Below are positions 1-7,034 of a stretch of DNA of 64,000 bases, in pieces; within the stretch, counting starts at the first letter, position 1, and the number at the start of each line of letters is the position of its first letter. The stretch spans positions 1 through 64,000 of the forward strand of contig JAPHRE010000039.1 of the NCBI GenBank assembly GCA_026195905.1, in the 5' to 3' direction. Source of the stretch: Pseudopelagicola sp. GTDB taxonomy: Bacteria > Pseudomonadota > Alphaproteobacteria > Rhodobacterales > Rhodobacteraceae. Made by a program: the position numbers and the translations under genes. Under the pieces are notes generated by a model. The model worked only from the letters and a program-made list of their open reading frames with translations. It ran no database searches and was not told where the DNA came from.

Positions 1-2
1 CC

Positions 3-338
3 CGCATCGGTGGCCCGATCCTCATGGCCTACGCGCTTGAGAGCACCGCCGCCCCCTCCCTCGCCGCGCTCGAACGCGCCCTTGCCCGCGCCAACCGAAC
101 CGCCCGCATCATCCCGCTACCACTGCCGCAATTCTGGCCCCTGTTCGAGGCGGGCGAAATCGACGCTTTCGCCGCCTGCATCGCTGATGCGATCCGCGCC
201 GCCCTCCCCGCCACCGGTCCGGCCTGCGTCCTCCTGGCCCAAGCCAGCATGGCCCCCGCCGCGCACCGCCTCCAAGACCTCGACACGCCGGTCCTGACCA
301 CGCCCGAAACCGCCCTGCGCGCCGCCCTCATGCGCTGA
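3..338 (+). CDS. Asp/Glu racemase family protein (C-terminal part, cut by window edge)
   Basis: The frame is already open at base 3 and ends at the TGA at 336-338, giving 111 visible codons; the true start lies before the window. The segments GPACVLLAQASMAPAA and PVLTTPETALRAAL match the C-terminal half of the Asp/Glu/hydantoin racemase superfamily, where a hydrophobic strand and a 'LAQxSM' stretch precede a TxP-type segment near the C-terminus. The N-terminal catalytic cysteine is not visible, so the exact reaction (racemase, isomerase or decarboxylase) cannot be told. A composite repeat follows directly downstream. Family call is moderately sure; substrate unknown. Confidence 0.6.
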   Translation, partial: RIGGPILMAYALESTAAPSLAALERALARANRTARIIPLPLPQFWPLFEAGEIDAFAACIADAIRAALPATGPACVLLAQASMAPAAHRLQDLDTPVLTTPETALRAALMR

Positions 339-360
339 CGCCCCTGCTTCATCTTGGCCC

Positions 361-414
361 AAATACCTCCGGGGTGAATTGCCTGCCTTGGCAGGCAAGA
401 GGGGCAGCGCCCCT
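361..414. repeat. Intergenic two-hairpin repeat, copy 1
   Basis: Two adjacent perfect inverted repeats follow the conserved lead AAATACcTCCGGGGTGAAT: a 9-bp stem TTGCCTGCC/GGCAGGCAA (379-387 and 390-398, loop TT) and a 6-bp stem AGGGGC/GCCCCT (400-405 and 409-414, loop AGC). A second copy lies at 27803-27853, with the same lead and second stem but a different, compensated first stem. This looks like a REP-type element of the kind common between genes in Rhodobacteraceae. Confidence 0.7.
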
Positions 415-440
415 TAATCCTTAACGCACGGCCCCTACCC

Positions 441-500
441 AAACCCCGCACCGACGCGATACAGATGCAATACCGACGTAATACCGACGTGGGTTTTCGC
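441..500. repeat. 11-bp-unit tandem repeat element, copy 1
   Basis: After CCCCGCACCGACG come three 11-bp units: CGATACAGATG (457-467), CAATACCGACG (468-478) and TAATACCGACG (479-489), then TGGGTTTTCGCG. A second copy with the same flank and three units lies at 61064-61118. With the hairpin repeat at 361-414 it fills nearly all of the 175-base gap between the racemase and Lrp genes; no gene is seen here. Confidence 0.65.
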
Positions 501-513
501 GTTAACCTGTGCC

Positions 514-966
514 TTAGGCGCGGGCATCTTTCGGGCTGCCCATGACCACATATGAGGTGATCGCATTGACATGCGCCACGGTCCCAAGAACCTCTGTATG
601 AAACCGTTTATAGGCGATCAAATCCGCCGCCTCGATCCGCAAAAGATACTCCACCGCCCCGGTGATATTGTGGCATTCGCGCACCTCCGGCGCCTGCGCC
701 ATAGCCCGCTCAAACCCTTCCTGAGCCGCCTTGGTGTGCTCATTTAACCCCACCATGACATAGGCGACAAACCCTACCCCAAGCGCCGTTCGGTCCGTAA
801 CAGCCCGATATCCCGTGATAATTCCGCTGCGCTCTAATTCCTGCACCCGACGCAGGCAGGCCGAAGGCGAAAGCCCCACCCGCTCGGCCAACTCAAGGTT
901 GCTGATCCGTCCATTCCGCTCAAGCTCGCGCAATATATGATCGGATATGTGATCCATCTTCGTCAT
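514..966 (-). CDS. Lrp/AsnC family transcriptional regulator
   Basis: A 150-residue protein starting MTKMDHISDHIL at 966 (the ATG at 957 is an equally possible start; neither has a strong Shine-Dalgarno). Residues about 6-60 form the AsnC-type winged helix-turn-helix (RNGRISNLELAERVGLSPSA), and residues about 70-145 the RAM/ligand-binding domain. It is divergent from a LysE-family exporter with 72 bases between the starts, the usual arrangement for an Lrp-type regulator that senses an amino acid and controls its efflux. The intergenic inverted repeat AATTGCAA/TTGCAATT is a likely operator. The open frame extends far upstream across the exporter gene, but that extension is antisense and not conserved-looking. 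Confidence 0.9.
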   Translation of the reverse strand: MTKMDHISDHILRELERNGRISNLELAERVGLSPSACLRRVQELERSGIITGYRAVTDRTALGVGFVAYVMVGLNEHTKAAQEGFERAMAQAPEVRECHNITGAVEYLLRIEAADLIAYKRFHTEVLGTVAHVNAITSYVVMGSPKDARA

Positions 967-967
967 T

Positions 968-1006
968 AATTGCAAGATTACCTGATCTTTCGGGCAAATT
1001 GCAATT
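968..1006. promoter_or_regulatory. Candidate Lrp-type operator between divergent genes
   Basis: AATTGCAA at 968-975 and its exact reverse complement TTGCAATT at 999-1006 sit in the 72-base gap between the Lrp regulator and the LysE exporter, 31 bases (about three helical turns) apart. AT-rich paired half-sites on one helix face suit an octameric Lrp/AsnC regulator. Assignment is from position and symmetry only. Confidence 0.45.
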
Positions 1007-1038
1007 TCATATCGCGCAAATCGCGGCAAACTTGCTCC

Positions 1039-1635
1039 ATGACACCAGACCTTCTCACCGCCTTTGCCCTTTTTGCCTTCGTCTCGTCGATTACGCCGGG
1101 TCCGAACAATCTCATGTTGATGACCTCCGGGGCCAATTTCGGCCTCTGGCGCAGCATCCCGCACATGCTTGGGATCGGCGTCGGTTTTGTCATCATGGTG
1201 TTTCTGGTCGGAATCGGCCTGATGCAGGTCTTCGACACCACCCCCATCGCCCACACCATCCTAAAGGTGCTAAGCACGGGCTATCTCCTTTACCTTGCTT
1301 GGAAAATTGCCCACGCAAGCGCGCCCTCCAAGGCCGGTTCCGGGGGCCGTCCACTGACGTTTTTGCAGGCGGCGTTGTTCCAATGGGTGAACCCCAAGGC
1401 ATGGTCGATGGCGCTGACCGCGATCACGCTCTACGCCCCCGACCGCTCACTCGGCGCCGTGCTTCTCGTCGCTGGCATTTTCGGTGCCGTAAACCTCCCC
1501 TGCGTCAGCAGTTGGACCCTCCTCGGCCGCCAAATGCGCCACGTCCTAAGCACCCCAACCCGCCTCACCGTCTTTAACTGGTCAATGGCCGCGCTCCTGA
1601 TCGCATCCCTCTACCCGGTGCTCTTCACGCGCTAA
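1039..1635 (+). CDS. LysE/RhtB family amino-acid exporter
   Basis: A 198-residue, very hydrophobic protein with about six membrane segments. The N-terminus carries the LysE-superfamily signature TPGPNN (residues about 19-24) after the first helix, and the middle has QWVNPKAW, typical of this family. Length fits the usual 200-210. The ATG at 1039 is chosen because it places the first helix at the N-terminus; upstream in-frame TTG starts would run into the regulator's promoter region. It probably exports an amino acid or related metabolite from the cytoplasm, controlled by the divergent Lrp-type gene. The substrate cannot be told from the sequence. Confidence 0.88.
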   Translation: MTPDLLTAFALFAFVSSITPGPNNLMLMTSGANFGLWRSIPHMLGIGVGFVIMVFLVGIGLMQVFDTTPIAHTILKVLSTGYLLYLAWKIAHASAPSKAGSGGRPLTFLQAALFQWVNPKAWSMALTAITLYAPDRSLGAVLLVAGIFGAVNLPCVSSWTLLGRQMRHVLSTPTRLTVFNWSMAALLIASLYPVLFTR

Positions 1636-1651
1636 ACGGTGACTCCTCTTG

Positions 1652-1682
1652 TTGCAATTGTCGTGCCCCGACGTCATATAAC
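1652..1682 (+). promoter_or_regulatory. Possible accA promoter
   Basis: TTGCAA (1652-1657) and TATAAC (1677-1682) resemble -35 and -10 boxes, but the 19-base spacing is longer than ideal. The -10 lies inside an ACGTC/GACGT inverted repeat. It sits 28 bases before the accA start. Low confidence. Confidence 0.25.
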
Positions 1683-1710
1683 GACGTGAAAACAGGGACC
1701 GGAGACCCCC

Positions 1711-2673
1711 ATGACCAATTACCTCGACTTCGAAAAACCGCTTGCTGAAATTGAAGGCAAAGCCGAAGAACTCCGCGCGCTGGCGCGCCAAAACGAGGAA
1801 ATGGATATCACAGACGAGGCCGCCGCGCTGGATCGCAAGGCTGCCGCAATGCTTGACGATCTCTATGGAAACCTGACGCCTTGGCGCAAATGCCAAGTCG
1901 CCCGCCACCCCCAGCGCCCACATTGCAAAGATTACATCGAAGCCCTCTTTACCGAATACACCCCGCTTGCCGGTGATCGAAACTTTGCCGATGATCATGC
2001 TGTCATGGGGGGGCTGGCGCGCTTCGAGGGCCGTCCTGTCGTGGTGATCGGCCAAGAGAAGGGCGACGACACCAAAAGCCGCATCGAACGCAATTTCGGC
2101 ATGGCCCGCCCCGAAGGATACCGCAAGGCGATCCGCCTGATGGAAATGGCGGACAAATTCGGCCTTCCCGTTGTTACGCTCGTCGACACCCCCGGCGCCT
2201 ATCCGGGAAAAGGGGCCGAGGAACGCGGACAATCAGAAGCCATTGCACGCTCAACCGAGAAATGCCTTCAGATCGGTGTGCCGTTCGTGTCGGTCGTGAT
2301 CGGTGAAGGCGGGTCGGGCGGGGCCGTGGCTTTTGCAACGGCCAACCGGGTGGCGATGCTTGAGCATTCGGTTTATTCGGTCATTACACCAGAGGGTTGC
2401 GCCTCCATCCTATGGAAAGACGCCGAGAAGATGCGCGAAGCCGCCGAGGCGCTCCGCCTGACCGCGCAAGACCTGCACAAGCTGGGAATTATCGACGCCA
2501 TCATCGACGAACCGCGCGGAGGGGCTCATCGCGATCGCGATGCGGCCATATCCGCCGTAGGGAAAATGATTCCCGAAATGCTTAAGGATCTTGACGGGAT
2601 GAACCGAAAGCAGCTCATCGCCTCACGCCGCGAAAAATTCCTTGGCCTTGGCAAAAAAGGTCTCGCTGCCTGA
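1711..2673 (+). CDS. accA: Acetyl-CoA carboxylase carboxyltransferase subunit alpha
   Basis: At 320 residues this is full length for AccA. The N-terminal [17 protein letters not shown] is characteristic, and the crotonase-like core contains [30 protein letters not shown] and the glycine-rich GEGGSGGA that helps form the oxyanion pocket. With AccD it makes the carboxyltransferase that moves the carboxyl group from biotin on AccB to acetyl-CoA, giving malonyl-CoA for fatty-acid synthesis in the cytoplasm. The start follows ACCGGAGACCCCC, a good ribosome site. It stands alone; the next gene is convergent with only 7 bases between stops. Confidence 0.97.
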   Translation: MTNYLDFEKPLAEIEGKAEELRALARQNEEMDITDEAAALDRKAAAMLDDLYGNLTPWRKCQVARHPQRPHCKDYIEALFTEYTPLAGDRNFADDHAVMGGLARFEGRPVVVIGQEKGDDTKSRIERNFGMARPEGYRKAIRLMEMADKFGLPVVTLVDTPGAYPGKGAEERGQSEAIARSTEKCLQIGVPFVSVVIGEGGSGGAVAFATANRVAMLEHSVYSVITPEGCASILWKDAEKMREAAEALRLTAQDLHKLGIIDAIIDEPRGGAHRDRDAAISAVGKMIPEMLKDLDGMNRKQLIASRREKFLGLGKKGLAA

Positions 2674-2680
2674 GACCGCT

Positions 2681-3331
2681 TTAGCGCGCCAATAGCTTCA
2701 ACCCCTGCGTGACATCCGAACGCACGGCAAGCCGCAAGCCTGGCTCATCTCCGGCCCGCAGCGCGGCAATGATAAGCCTGTGGTAGTGCGGCGGTTCCGT
2801 TTTGCGCAGCTTGCCATAGAGCGCCCGCATCGTCGGCCCAAGTTGGAGCCAAACCGTCTCGGCCATCGCCAACATCGCAGGTGCCTGCGCTCGCAGGTAT
2901 AGTGTGCGATGAAATTCAAGATTGCGGCGGATATAACTCACGGCATCGCGGTTCTCGACCGCCTTGGCGACATTGCCATTGATCATCTGCAACCTTTCGA
3001 TCAACGCCATATGCGCCCGCGGCAAAGCCCGGCTCGCAAGCTCAACCTCGATCAAGGCCCGAAGCGCCGCCAATTCCTCGATCCGCTCTCCCGTCAGTTC
3101 AGGCGTCGCAACGCGACCCGAGCTTGACAGCAAAAGCGCCCCTTCAGCGACAAGACGCCTGACCGCTTCGCGCGCCGGAGTCATCGATACCTCATACTCC
3201 CGCCCGATCCCGCGCAGGGTTAGCGGCTCACCAGGGCCAATTTCGCCGTGCATGATACGCGTGCGAAGCCGCCGATAGACCCTGTCATGGGCCGAACTTG
3301 AGATATCCTGAGGACGGGGTTGGTTCAGCAT
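2681..3331 (-). CDS. GntR family transcriptional regulator (FCD domain)
   Basis: A 216-residue protein. Residues about 14-80 hold the GntR winged helix (VYRRLRTRIMHGEIGPGEPL then SMTPAREAVRRL), and residues about 90-210 an all-helical FCD ligand domain with the usual histidine-bearing helices (EFHRTLY, HYHRLI), which in this family bind a metal and a small organic acid. No catabolic operon lies beside it: it is convergent with accA and followed upstream by an unrelated metallopeptidase, so its target is not evident. A TGTGATCACA palindrome just before its start suggests autoregulation. Confidence 0.9.
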   Translation of the reverse strand: MLNQPRPQDISSSAHDRVYRRLRTRIMHGEIGPGEPLTLRGIGREYEVSMTPAREAVRRLVAEGALLLSSSGRVATPELTGERIEELAALRALIEVELASRALPRAHMALIERLQMINGNVAKAVENRDAVSYIRRNLEFHRTLYLRAQAPAMLAMAETVWLQLGPTMRALYGKLRKTEPPHYHRLIIAALRAGDEPGLRLAVRSDVTQGLKLLAR

Positions 3332-3339
3332 GGGCTATA

Positions 3340-3349
3340 TGTGATCACA
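3340..3349. promoter_or_regulatory. Palindrome TGTGATCACA upstream of the GntR gene
   Basis: A perfect 10-bp palindrome ends 8 bases before the GntR start codon (3331). Position and symmetry suggest an operator for autoregulation. The core also resembles a CRP half-site pair without a spacer, but that reading is weak. Confidence 0.4.
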
Positions 3350-3362
3350 AAACACACACCCG

Positions 3363-4055
3363 TCAATCTGCAAAGTGATAGCGATGTAATTCTTCGCCAT
3401 GCTCTCGAAGCCACCGGCGCGGAACCTCGTAGGGGCCATGAATCTCTTCCACAAGCTCCCAAAACTGCGGTCCGTGGTTCATCTCTCTTAGATGCGCAAC
3501 CTCATGGCCCGCGACGTATTCAAGAACCGACGACGGCGCCATAATAAGCCGCCAGCTATACATCAGCGCGCCCCTCGACGAACATGACCCCCAACGCGAC
3601 CGCGTATCGCGTAGTGTTATGCGGGAATAGGGCAGACCAAGTCGCGCGGCATAGCGGTCCGAGGCCGCCCCGAGGCGCGCCCGCGCCAGCTCCTTGAGAT
3701 ACACCTGCACGCGCACGCCAAAGCGTTCCGGCGCGCCCGGCACCGCGATTTCACCTCCCGCAACCTGTATCCTGCGACCTTCCCCCTGCACCACCTGCAA
3801 GCGGCGCCCTTCGAGCAGGACTTCGCTCCCAACACCCACACGCACCGGCGCGGCACGCCCAGACAATTGCTTGCGGACCCACTCCTCTTTCTCCGTGAGG
3901 AACTCCAAGCCCTCTGCCTCGCGAACGCCTCGCGGCAACGTCAACGTCACCCGCCCGTCAAGTCGAGAGACCCGAAGCGAGATACGCCGCGCCCGTGATG
4001 ACGTTCGCACCACAACCGGCACCGCCGGAAATCCGTGTAGGAAATGTTGCGCCAT
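3363..4055 (-). CDS. YgjP-like (DUF45/WLM family) zinc metallopeptidase
   Basis: A 230-residue protein of the YgjP/DUF45 family. The C-terminal third has the zinc site HEVAHLREMNH (HExxH plus a downstream histidine) preceded by YVAG, and the typical RSRWGSCSSRG segment about 35 residues earlier. The N-terminal half is the beta-rich region (RISLRVSRLDGRVTLTLPRG) usual for the family. No signal peptide, so probably cytoplasmic. The physiological substrate of this family is not known. It starts at the ATG at 4055; no operon partner is evident. Confidence 0.85.
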   Translation of the reverse strand: MAQHFLHGFPAVPVVVRTSSRARRISLRVSRLDGRVTLTLPRGVREAEGLEFLTEKEEWVRKQLSGRAAPVRVGVGSEVLLEGRRLQVVQGEGRRIQVAGGEIAVPGAPERFGVRVQVYLKELARARLGAASDRYAARLGLPYSRITLRDTRSRWGSCSSRGALMYSWRLIMAPSSVLEYVAGHEVAHLREMNHGPQFWELVEEIHGPYEVPRRWLREHGEELHRYHFAD

Positions 4056-4164
4056 TTACGCTCCCTGAAGATTCGCACGCTGATATCCTTTGACACGCCG
4101 CTCAGGTTGTGGCAGGTGGCCCAAACCGTCGACAAGACTCATGAGATACTAAAGGGGATATCCC

Positions 4165-4491
4165 ATGCCCAAGGAAGAATGGGGCGTTAAACGTGTATGC
4201 CCAACCACTGGTAAACGCTTTTACGACCTGAACAAAGACCCGATTGTATCGCCCTATACTGGCGAAATGGTCGCGGTCGAAGCTGGCAAAAGCCGTATGA
4301 TTGAGGCCGACGCCGAAGACGCCGCGACCCTCAAAGCCAAGGCAGCCAATGCCGAGGACGCGGAAGTGCTTGAAGATGACGATTCTGTCGATCTCGACCT
4401 CGGCGATGACGTGCTCGAAGATGACGACGAGGACGACAACGTATCGCTTGATGAGATCGCTGACGTCGCTTCGGAAGACGACGACAGCTAA
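4165..4491 (+). CDS. TIGR02300 family protein (FYDLN acid-tail protein)
   Basis: A 108-residue protein. Residues 1-40 carry the conserved start of the family: MPKEEWGVKRVCPTTG, then KRFYDLNKDPIVSPYTGE; the single CP plus aromatic residues suggest a small ribbon-like fold. From about residue 50 on, the chain is extremely acidic (long D/E runs such as EDDDEDDN) and probably disordered. The family is widespread in alphaproteobacteria with no established function. Start at 4165 is preceded by AAGGGGATATCCC. A tRNA gene follows. Confidence 0.9.
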   Translation: MPKEEWGVKRVCPTTGKRFYDLNKDPIVSPYTGEMVAVEAGKSRMIEADAEDAATLKAKAANAEDAEVLEDDDSVDLDLGDDVLEDDDEDDNVSLDEIADVASEDDDS

Positions 4492-4497
4492 ATTTTT

Positions 4498-4529
4498 CGG
4501 AGCGGGTTTTTTCACTTGATCCCGCTCCG
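4498..4529. terminator. Hairpin after the TIGR02300 gene
   Basis: CGGAGCGGG (4498-4506) pairs perfectly with CCCGCTCCG (4521-4529) around a 14-base loop that begins with T6. It starts 7 bases after the stop codon. There is no T-run after the 3' arm, so it is either a factor-assisted terminator or an mRNA 3'-end stabiliser separating this gene from the tRNA. Confidence 0.45.
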
Positions 4530-4576
4530 ACATACGCCTAAAGAGGCGCGCACAGGCTGGAATGCCTGATGGTTTT

Positions 4577-4652
<76 letters not shown>

Positions 4653-4774
4653 AACCTCTCTATATGTGATGATGGTTTTGATGGGTCAATTTGTACCCGT
4701 GCACCTTCCGGATTTGCCTGACAAGGTTGAAATCTCACGCGCTTGGCCAACAACGGCCTCAACCACGCAACAGG

Positions 4775-5131
4775 ATGAGCACTCACACTATGACCAGCAC
4801 AGCGACCGATGCCCCGACTCAGAGAAAAGACCGATTGTTCACGGCCTTTCGTCTTGTCGCTTTTGTCGAAGGCATCACGACCCTTGCCCTATTTTTGGTG
4901 GCTATGCCGCTCAAATACTTGTTCAACGATCCAAGCTGGGTTCCGATGACCGGGCTGATCCACGGCTATGCTTTCATCGCCTATATCGTCATGATGATCC
5001 TCGCCTTGCGCGGTCGCGGCTGGAGCAGCTCGGCATGGATGCGCACCACGCTGGCGTCCTTCTATCCGTTTGGCACCTTTATCAACGACCCGTTCCTCAA
5101 GCGCCAGAAGGCGCGCGAAACACGCCCATAG
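4775..5131 (+). CDS. DUF3817 family integral membrane protein
   Basis: A 118-residue protein with about three membrane segments. After a polar, threonine-rich N-terminus come FRLVAFVEGITTLALFLVA, a loop with LKYLF, GLIHGYAFIAYIVMMILAL, and a last hydrophobic stretch ending FGTFINDPFL. These phrases (FRxxxxxEG, HGxxFxxY, GTFxxD) are those of DUF3817 proteins, whose role is unknown. Start at 4775 follows CAACAGG; the ATG at 4790 is a possible alternative. A strong bidirectional terminator follows. Confidence 0.8.
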   Translation: MSTHTMTSTATDAPTQRKDRLFTAFRLVAFVEGITTLALFLVAMPLKYLFNDPSWVPMTGLIHGYAFIAYIVMMILALRGRGWSSSAWMRTTLASFYPFGTFINDPFLKRQKARETRP

Positions 5132-5147
5132 TGAGCGGATCCAACGC

Positions 5148-5182
5148 AAAAGGCCGGCGTCACGTAGCTGACACCGGCCTTT
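5148..5182. terminator. Bidirectional terminator
   Basis: AAAGGCCGGCGTC and GACACCGGCCTTT form a long stem (one G-T pair) with short A and T tracts at the two ends. It lies between the convergent DUF3817 and amidinotransferase genes and can stop both. Confidence 0.75.
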
Positions 5183-5201
5183 GTCTGTCTTCGATCCACC
5201 C

Positions 5202-6314
5202 CTAGCCGAGGTTGGGGAAGTAATCCTCACAGGTGCCTTCGCGATAGACATCCGCCGTGCTGCAATGCAGGCCGCCGCCGAATGCATAGGCATCGCGTAG
5301 ATCAACCTCGATCACTTCCATGCCAAGTTTGTCCATCTGCTCGGCCTGATACACTTCGGATTTTTCAACGCAAACGGTCTTGGGATCAAGCACAAGCACA
5401 TTCATCGACAGCCAAACCGACGAATAGCAGAGCGCCGGCGGCGCGTTATGCGCAGGCTGCGCCGCATCGACGATCTCCCAGCCATTGTCGTTGAACATCT
5501 TACGCTGCTCTTCTGGCAAGCGGCGTTGCGGGTTGTTCAGGATGAGACCGGGGCGCAGCGGCGTAAAGGTCGCGTCGATATGGATCGGATAGGGATCACC
5601 GGGAAAGTTGACCGTATGCACACGGTGGTCCGGGAAATGGCGGCGTAGCCACTCGATCCCTTTAAGGTTGGTGGTGAACCCATGCTGCACCACAAGATCG
5701 CGTCCAAAGCGCAGCACATCCGCCGCATCAAACAACGGTTCTTCCTCAGTGGTGACAAAAAACTTTTCTTCGGCCCATTTGAGGCGCTGTTCCACCCCAA
5801 TCTTCTCGGAGAGGTAATCAGGGTGATAATCCGCATCCGTGAGGCGCGGCTTAGGCGCGGCCTCGTGGCGGAAATTTGGGTCTTCCTCCCAATATTGCTG
5901 CATCAAGGGGCGATAATTGAGATACTCGAACCAGCGACAGCGATAGGACATCGTGGCCTCAAGAATCTCCGACCCCACCGTCAAAAGAACATCGCGCGGC
6001 GGCATACACCCGAACTGGCTATCGGTGTGGAAATCCGGCGTTGTGACGGGTTTGGAGTGATCTATCGACGTTGGTCGATCAACCCGCACGCCACGCGCCT
6101 CAAGCTGGCCCACGAAAGTGTCGAGCAACTCGTTGGCGCGGTCAATCGTCTCCTGTGGACGCTTGCCCCACTGGCCGCGCATATCGCTGCCTTCGGGCAC
6201 CTTGGCATCGAGCGCGGGTTCCTCGGGCGGGATATGGCAATCGTCGGCACGCCCCACGATCACATGCTTCAATGGATCCCATTCATTCCAGCTATTGACG
6301 ACGACCTTATCCAT
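5202..6314 (-). CDS. Glycine amidinotransferase-like enzyme (AGAT family)
   Basis: A 370-residue protein that resembles the animal L-arginine:glycine amidinotransferase along its whole length. The catalytic set is complete: Asp196 in LFDAADV, His245 in PIHIDATF and Cys351 in GGGLHCSTADV, with spacings close to those of the human enzyme. Such enzymes move the amidino group of arginine through a thiouronium cysteine to an amine, giving guanidinoacetate when glycine is the acceptor. No methyltransferase for creatine lies nearby, so the acceptor here is uncertain (glycine, or another amine such as an inosamine or polyamine). No signal peptide; cytoplasmic. An Lrp regulator in the same direction lies 105 bases upstream. 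Confidence 0.85.
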   Translation of the reverse strand: MDKVVVNSWNEWDPLKHVIVGRADDCHIPPEEPALDAKVPEGSDMRGQWGKRPQETIDRANELLDTFVGQLEARGVRVDRPTSIDHSKPVTTPDFHTDSQFGCMPPRDVLLTVGSEILEATMSYRCRWFEYLNYRPLMQQYWEEDPNFRHEAAPKPRLTDADYHPDYLSEKIGVEQRLKWAEEKFFVTTEEEPLFDAADVLRFGRDLVVQHGFTTNLKGIEWLRRHFPDHRVHTVNFPGDPYPIHIDATFTPLRPGLILNNPQRRLPEEQRKMFNDNGWEIVDAAQPAHNAPPALCYSSVWLSMNVLVLDPKTVCVEKSEVYQAEQMDKLGMEVIEVDLRDAYAFGGGLHCSTADVYREGTCEDYFPNLG

Positions 6315-6419
6315 GTATCCCCCTGATATTTTGACCGGATATTCAATCTTGCTTCAGGTTCTAGAGGCGAAAAATATCCAGCGCCATATCAATAGACGAC
6401 ATGCGACAACGCAGGGGCG

Positions 6420-6890
6420 TCAAACTTTGAGTTCAAGCGCATGTTTTATCTCTTCCATCGACAGGCTCGACGATACGTCATAGATCGCCACCCGCGACAC
6501 CAACGCCTTGTAGAAAGCGTCAAACGCCTCCGTCGATTCGACCTGAACCTTGAGGATGTAATCCGTCGTCCCCGCAAGGCGGTGCGCCTCGGTGATCTCG
6601 GGCATTTCTTCGATCGCCGTCCGAAATGCGTCAAGCCATTCAGCATCATGCGCCGAGGTGCGGATGCTCACGAAGAACGTTTCGCGAAGCCCGATCTTGC
6701 GCGGATCAAGGATCGCCGCCTGCCGCAGGATCGTCCCCGACTGTATCATCCGCTGAAGTCGGTTCCAGACGGTTGTTTTCGACAAACCAACCTTGGTTGC
6801 GATTCGCTCAAGCGAGCGGTTCGTATCCCTCTGCACCTCGCGCAAAATTTTACGATCATCTTCATCTATGTCTGGCGTTCCCTGGCTCAT
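6420..6890 (-). CDS. Lrp/AsnC family transcriptional regulator
   Basis: A 156-residue protein with an N-terminal winged helix (residues about 8-65: IDEDDRKILREVQRD, then VGLSKTTVWNRLQRM) and a C-terminal RAM domain (about 75-150). The ATG at 6890 follows CAGGGGGGTGAC, a good ribosome site. It is divergent from the cysG sulfur operon (145 bases between starts) and upstream of the amidinotransferase in the same direction, so it could control either. Divergence from the sulfur genes makes a role in sulfur-amino-acid sensing plausible. That is inference from position. Confidence 0.9.
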   Translation of the reverse strand: MSQGTPDIDEDDRKILREVQRDTNRSLERIATKVGLSKTTVWNRLQRMIQSGTILRQAAILDPRKIGLRETFFVSIRTSAHDAEWLDAFRTAIEEMPEITEAHRLAGTTDYILKVQVESTEAFDAFYKALVSRVAIYDVSSSLSMEEIKHALELKV

Positions 6891-6930
6891 GTCACCCCCT
6901 GAACAGCACTCCGCCTCACGGCTTCAATTG

Positions 6931-6941
6931 GAACACTGTTC
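6931..6941. promoter_or_regulatory. Inverted repeat in the Lrp-cysG intergenic region
   Basis: GAACACTGTTC forms a short symmetric site (GAAC/GTTC) 41 bases upstream of the Lrp start and 94 before cysG. A related half, GAACAGC, occurs at 6901. It is a possible operator for the divergent pair; weak on sequence alone. Confidence 0.25.
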
Positions 6942-7034
6942 ATATAGATGGGATCAGAGATTGCAAACCCGGAACATTTGTCCAAATTTCACCAAAACAC
7001 GCGCCAGCCTTTCATTTTTAACCACGGAGCCTTC

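Noticed and set aside
441..500. CRISPR-like array
   Set aside because: Units are 11 bp and directly adjacent with no unique spacers, and no cas genes are present.
4290..4490. The D/E-rich tail of the TIGR02300 protein as a frameshift artefact
   Set aside because: Acidic tails are a regular feature of this family, and the frame stays open with normal codon use to a clean stop.
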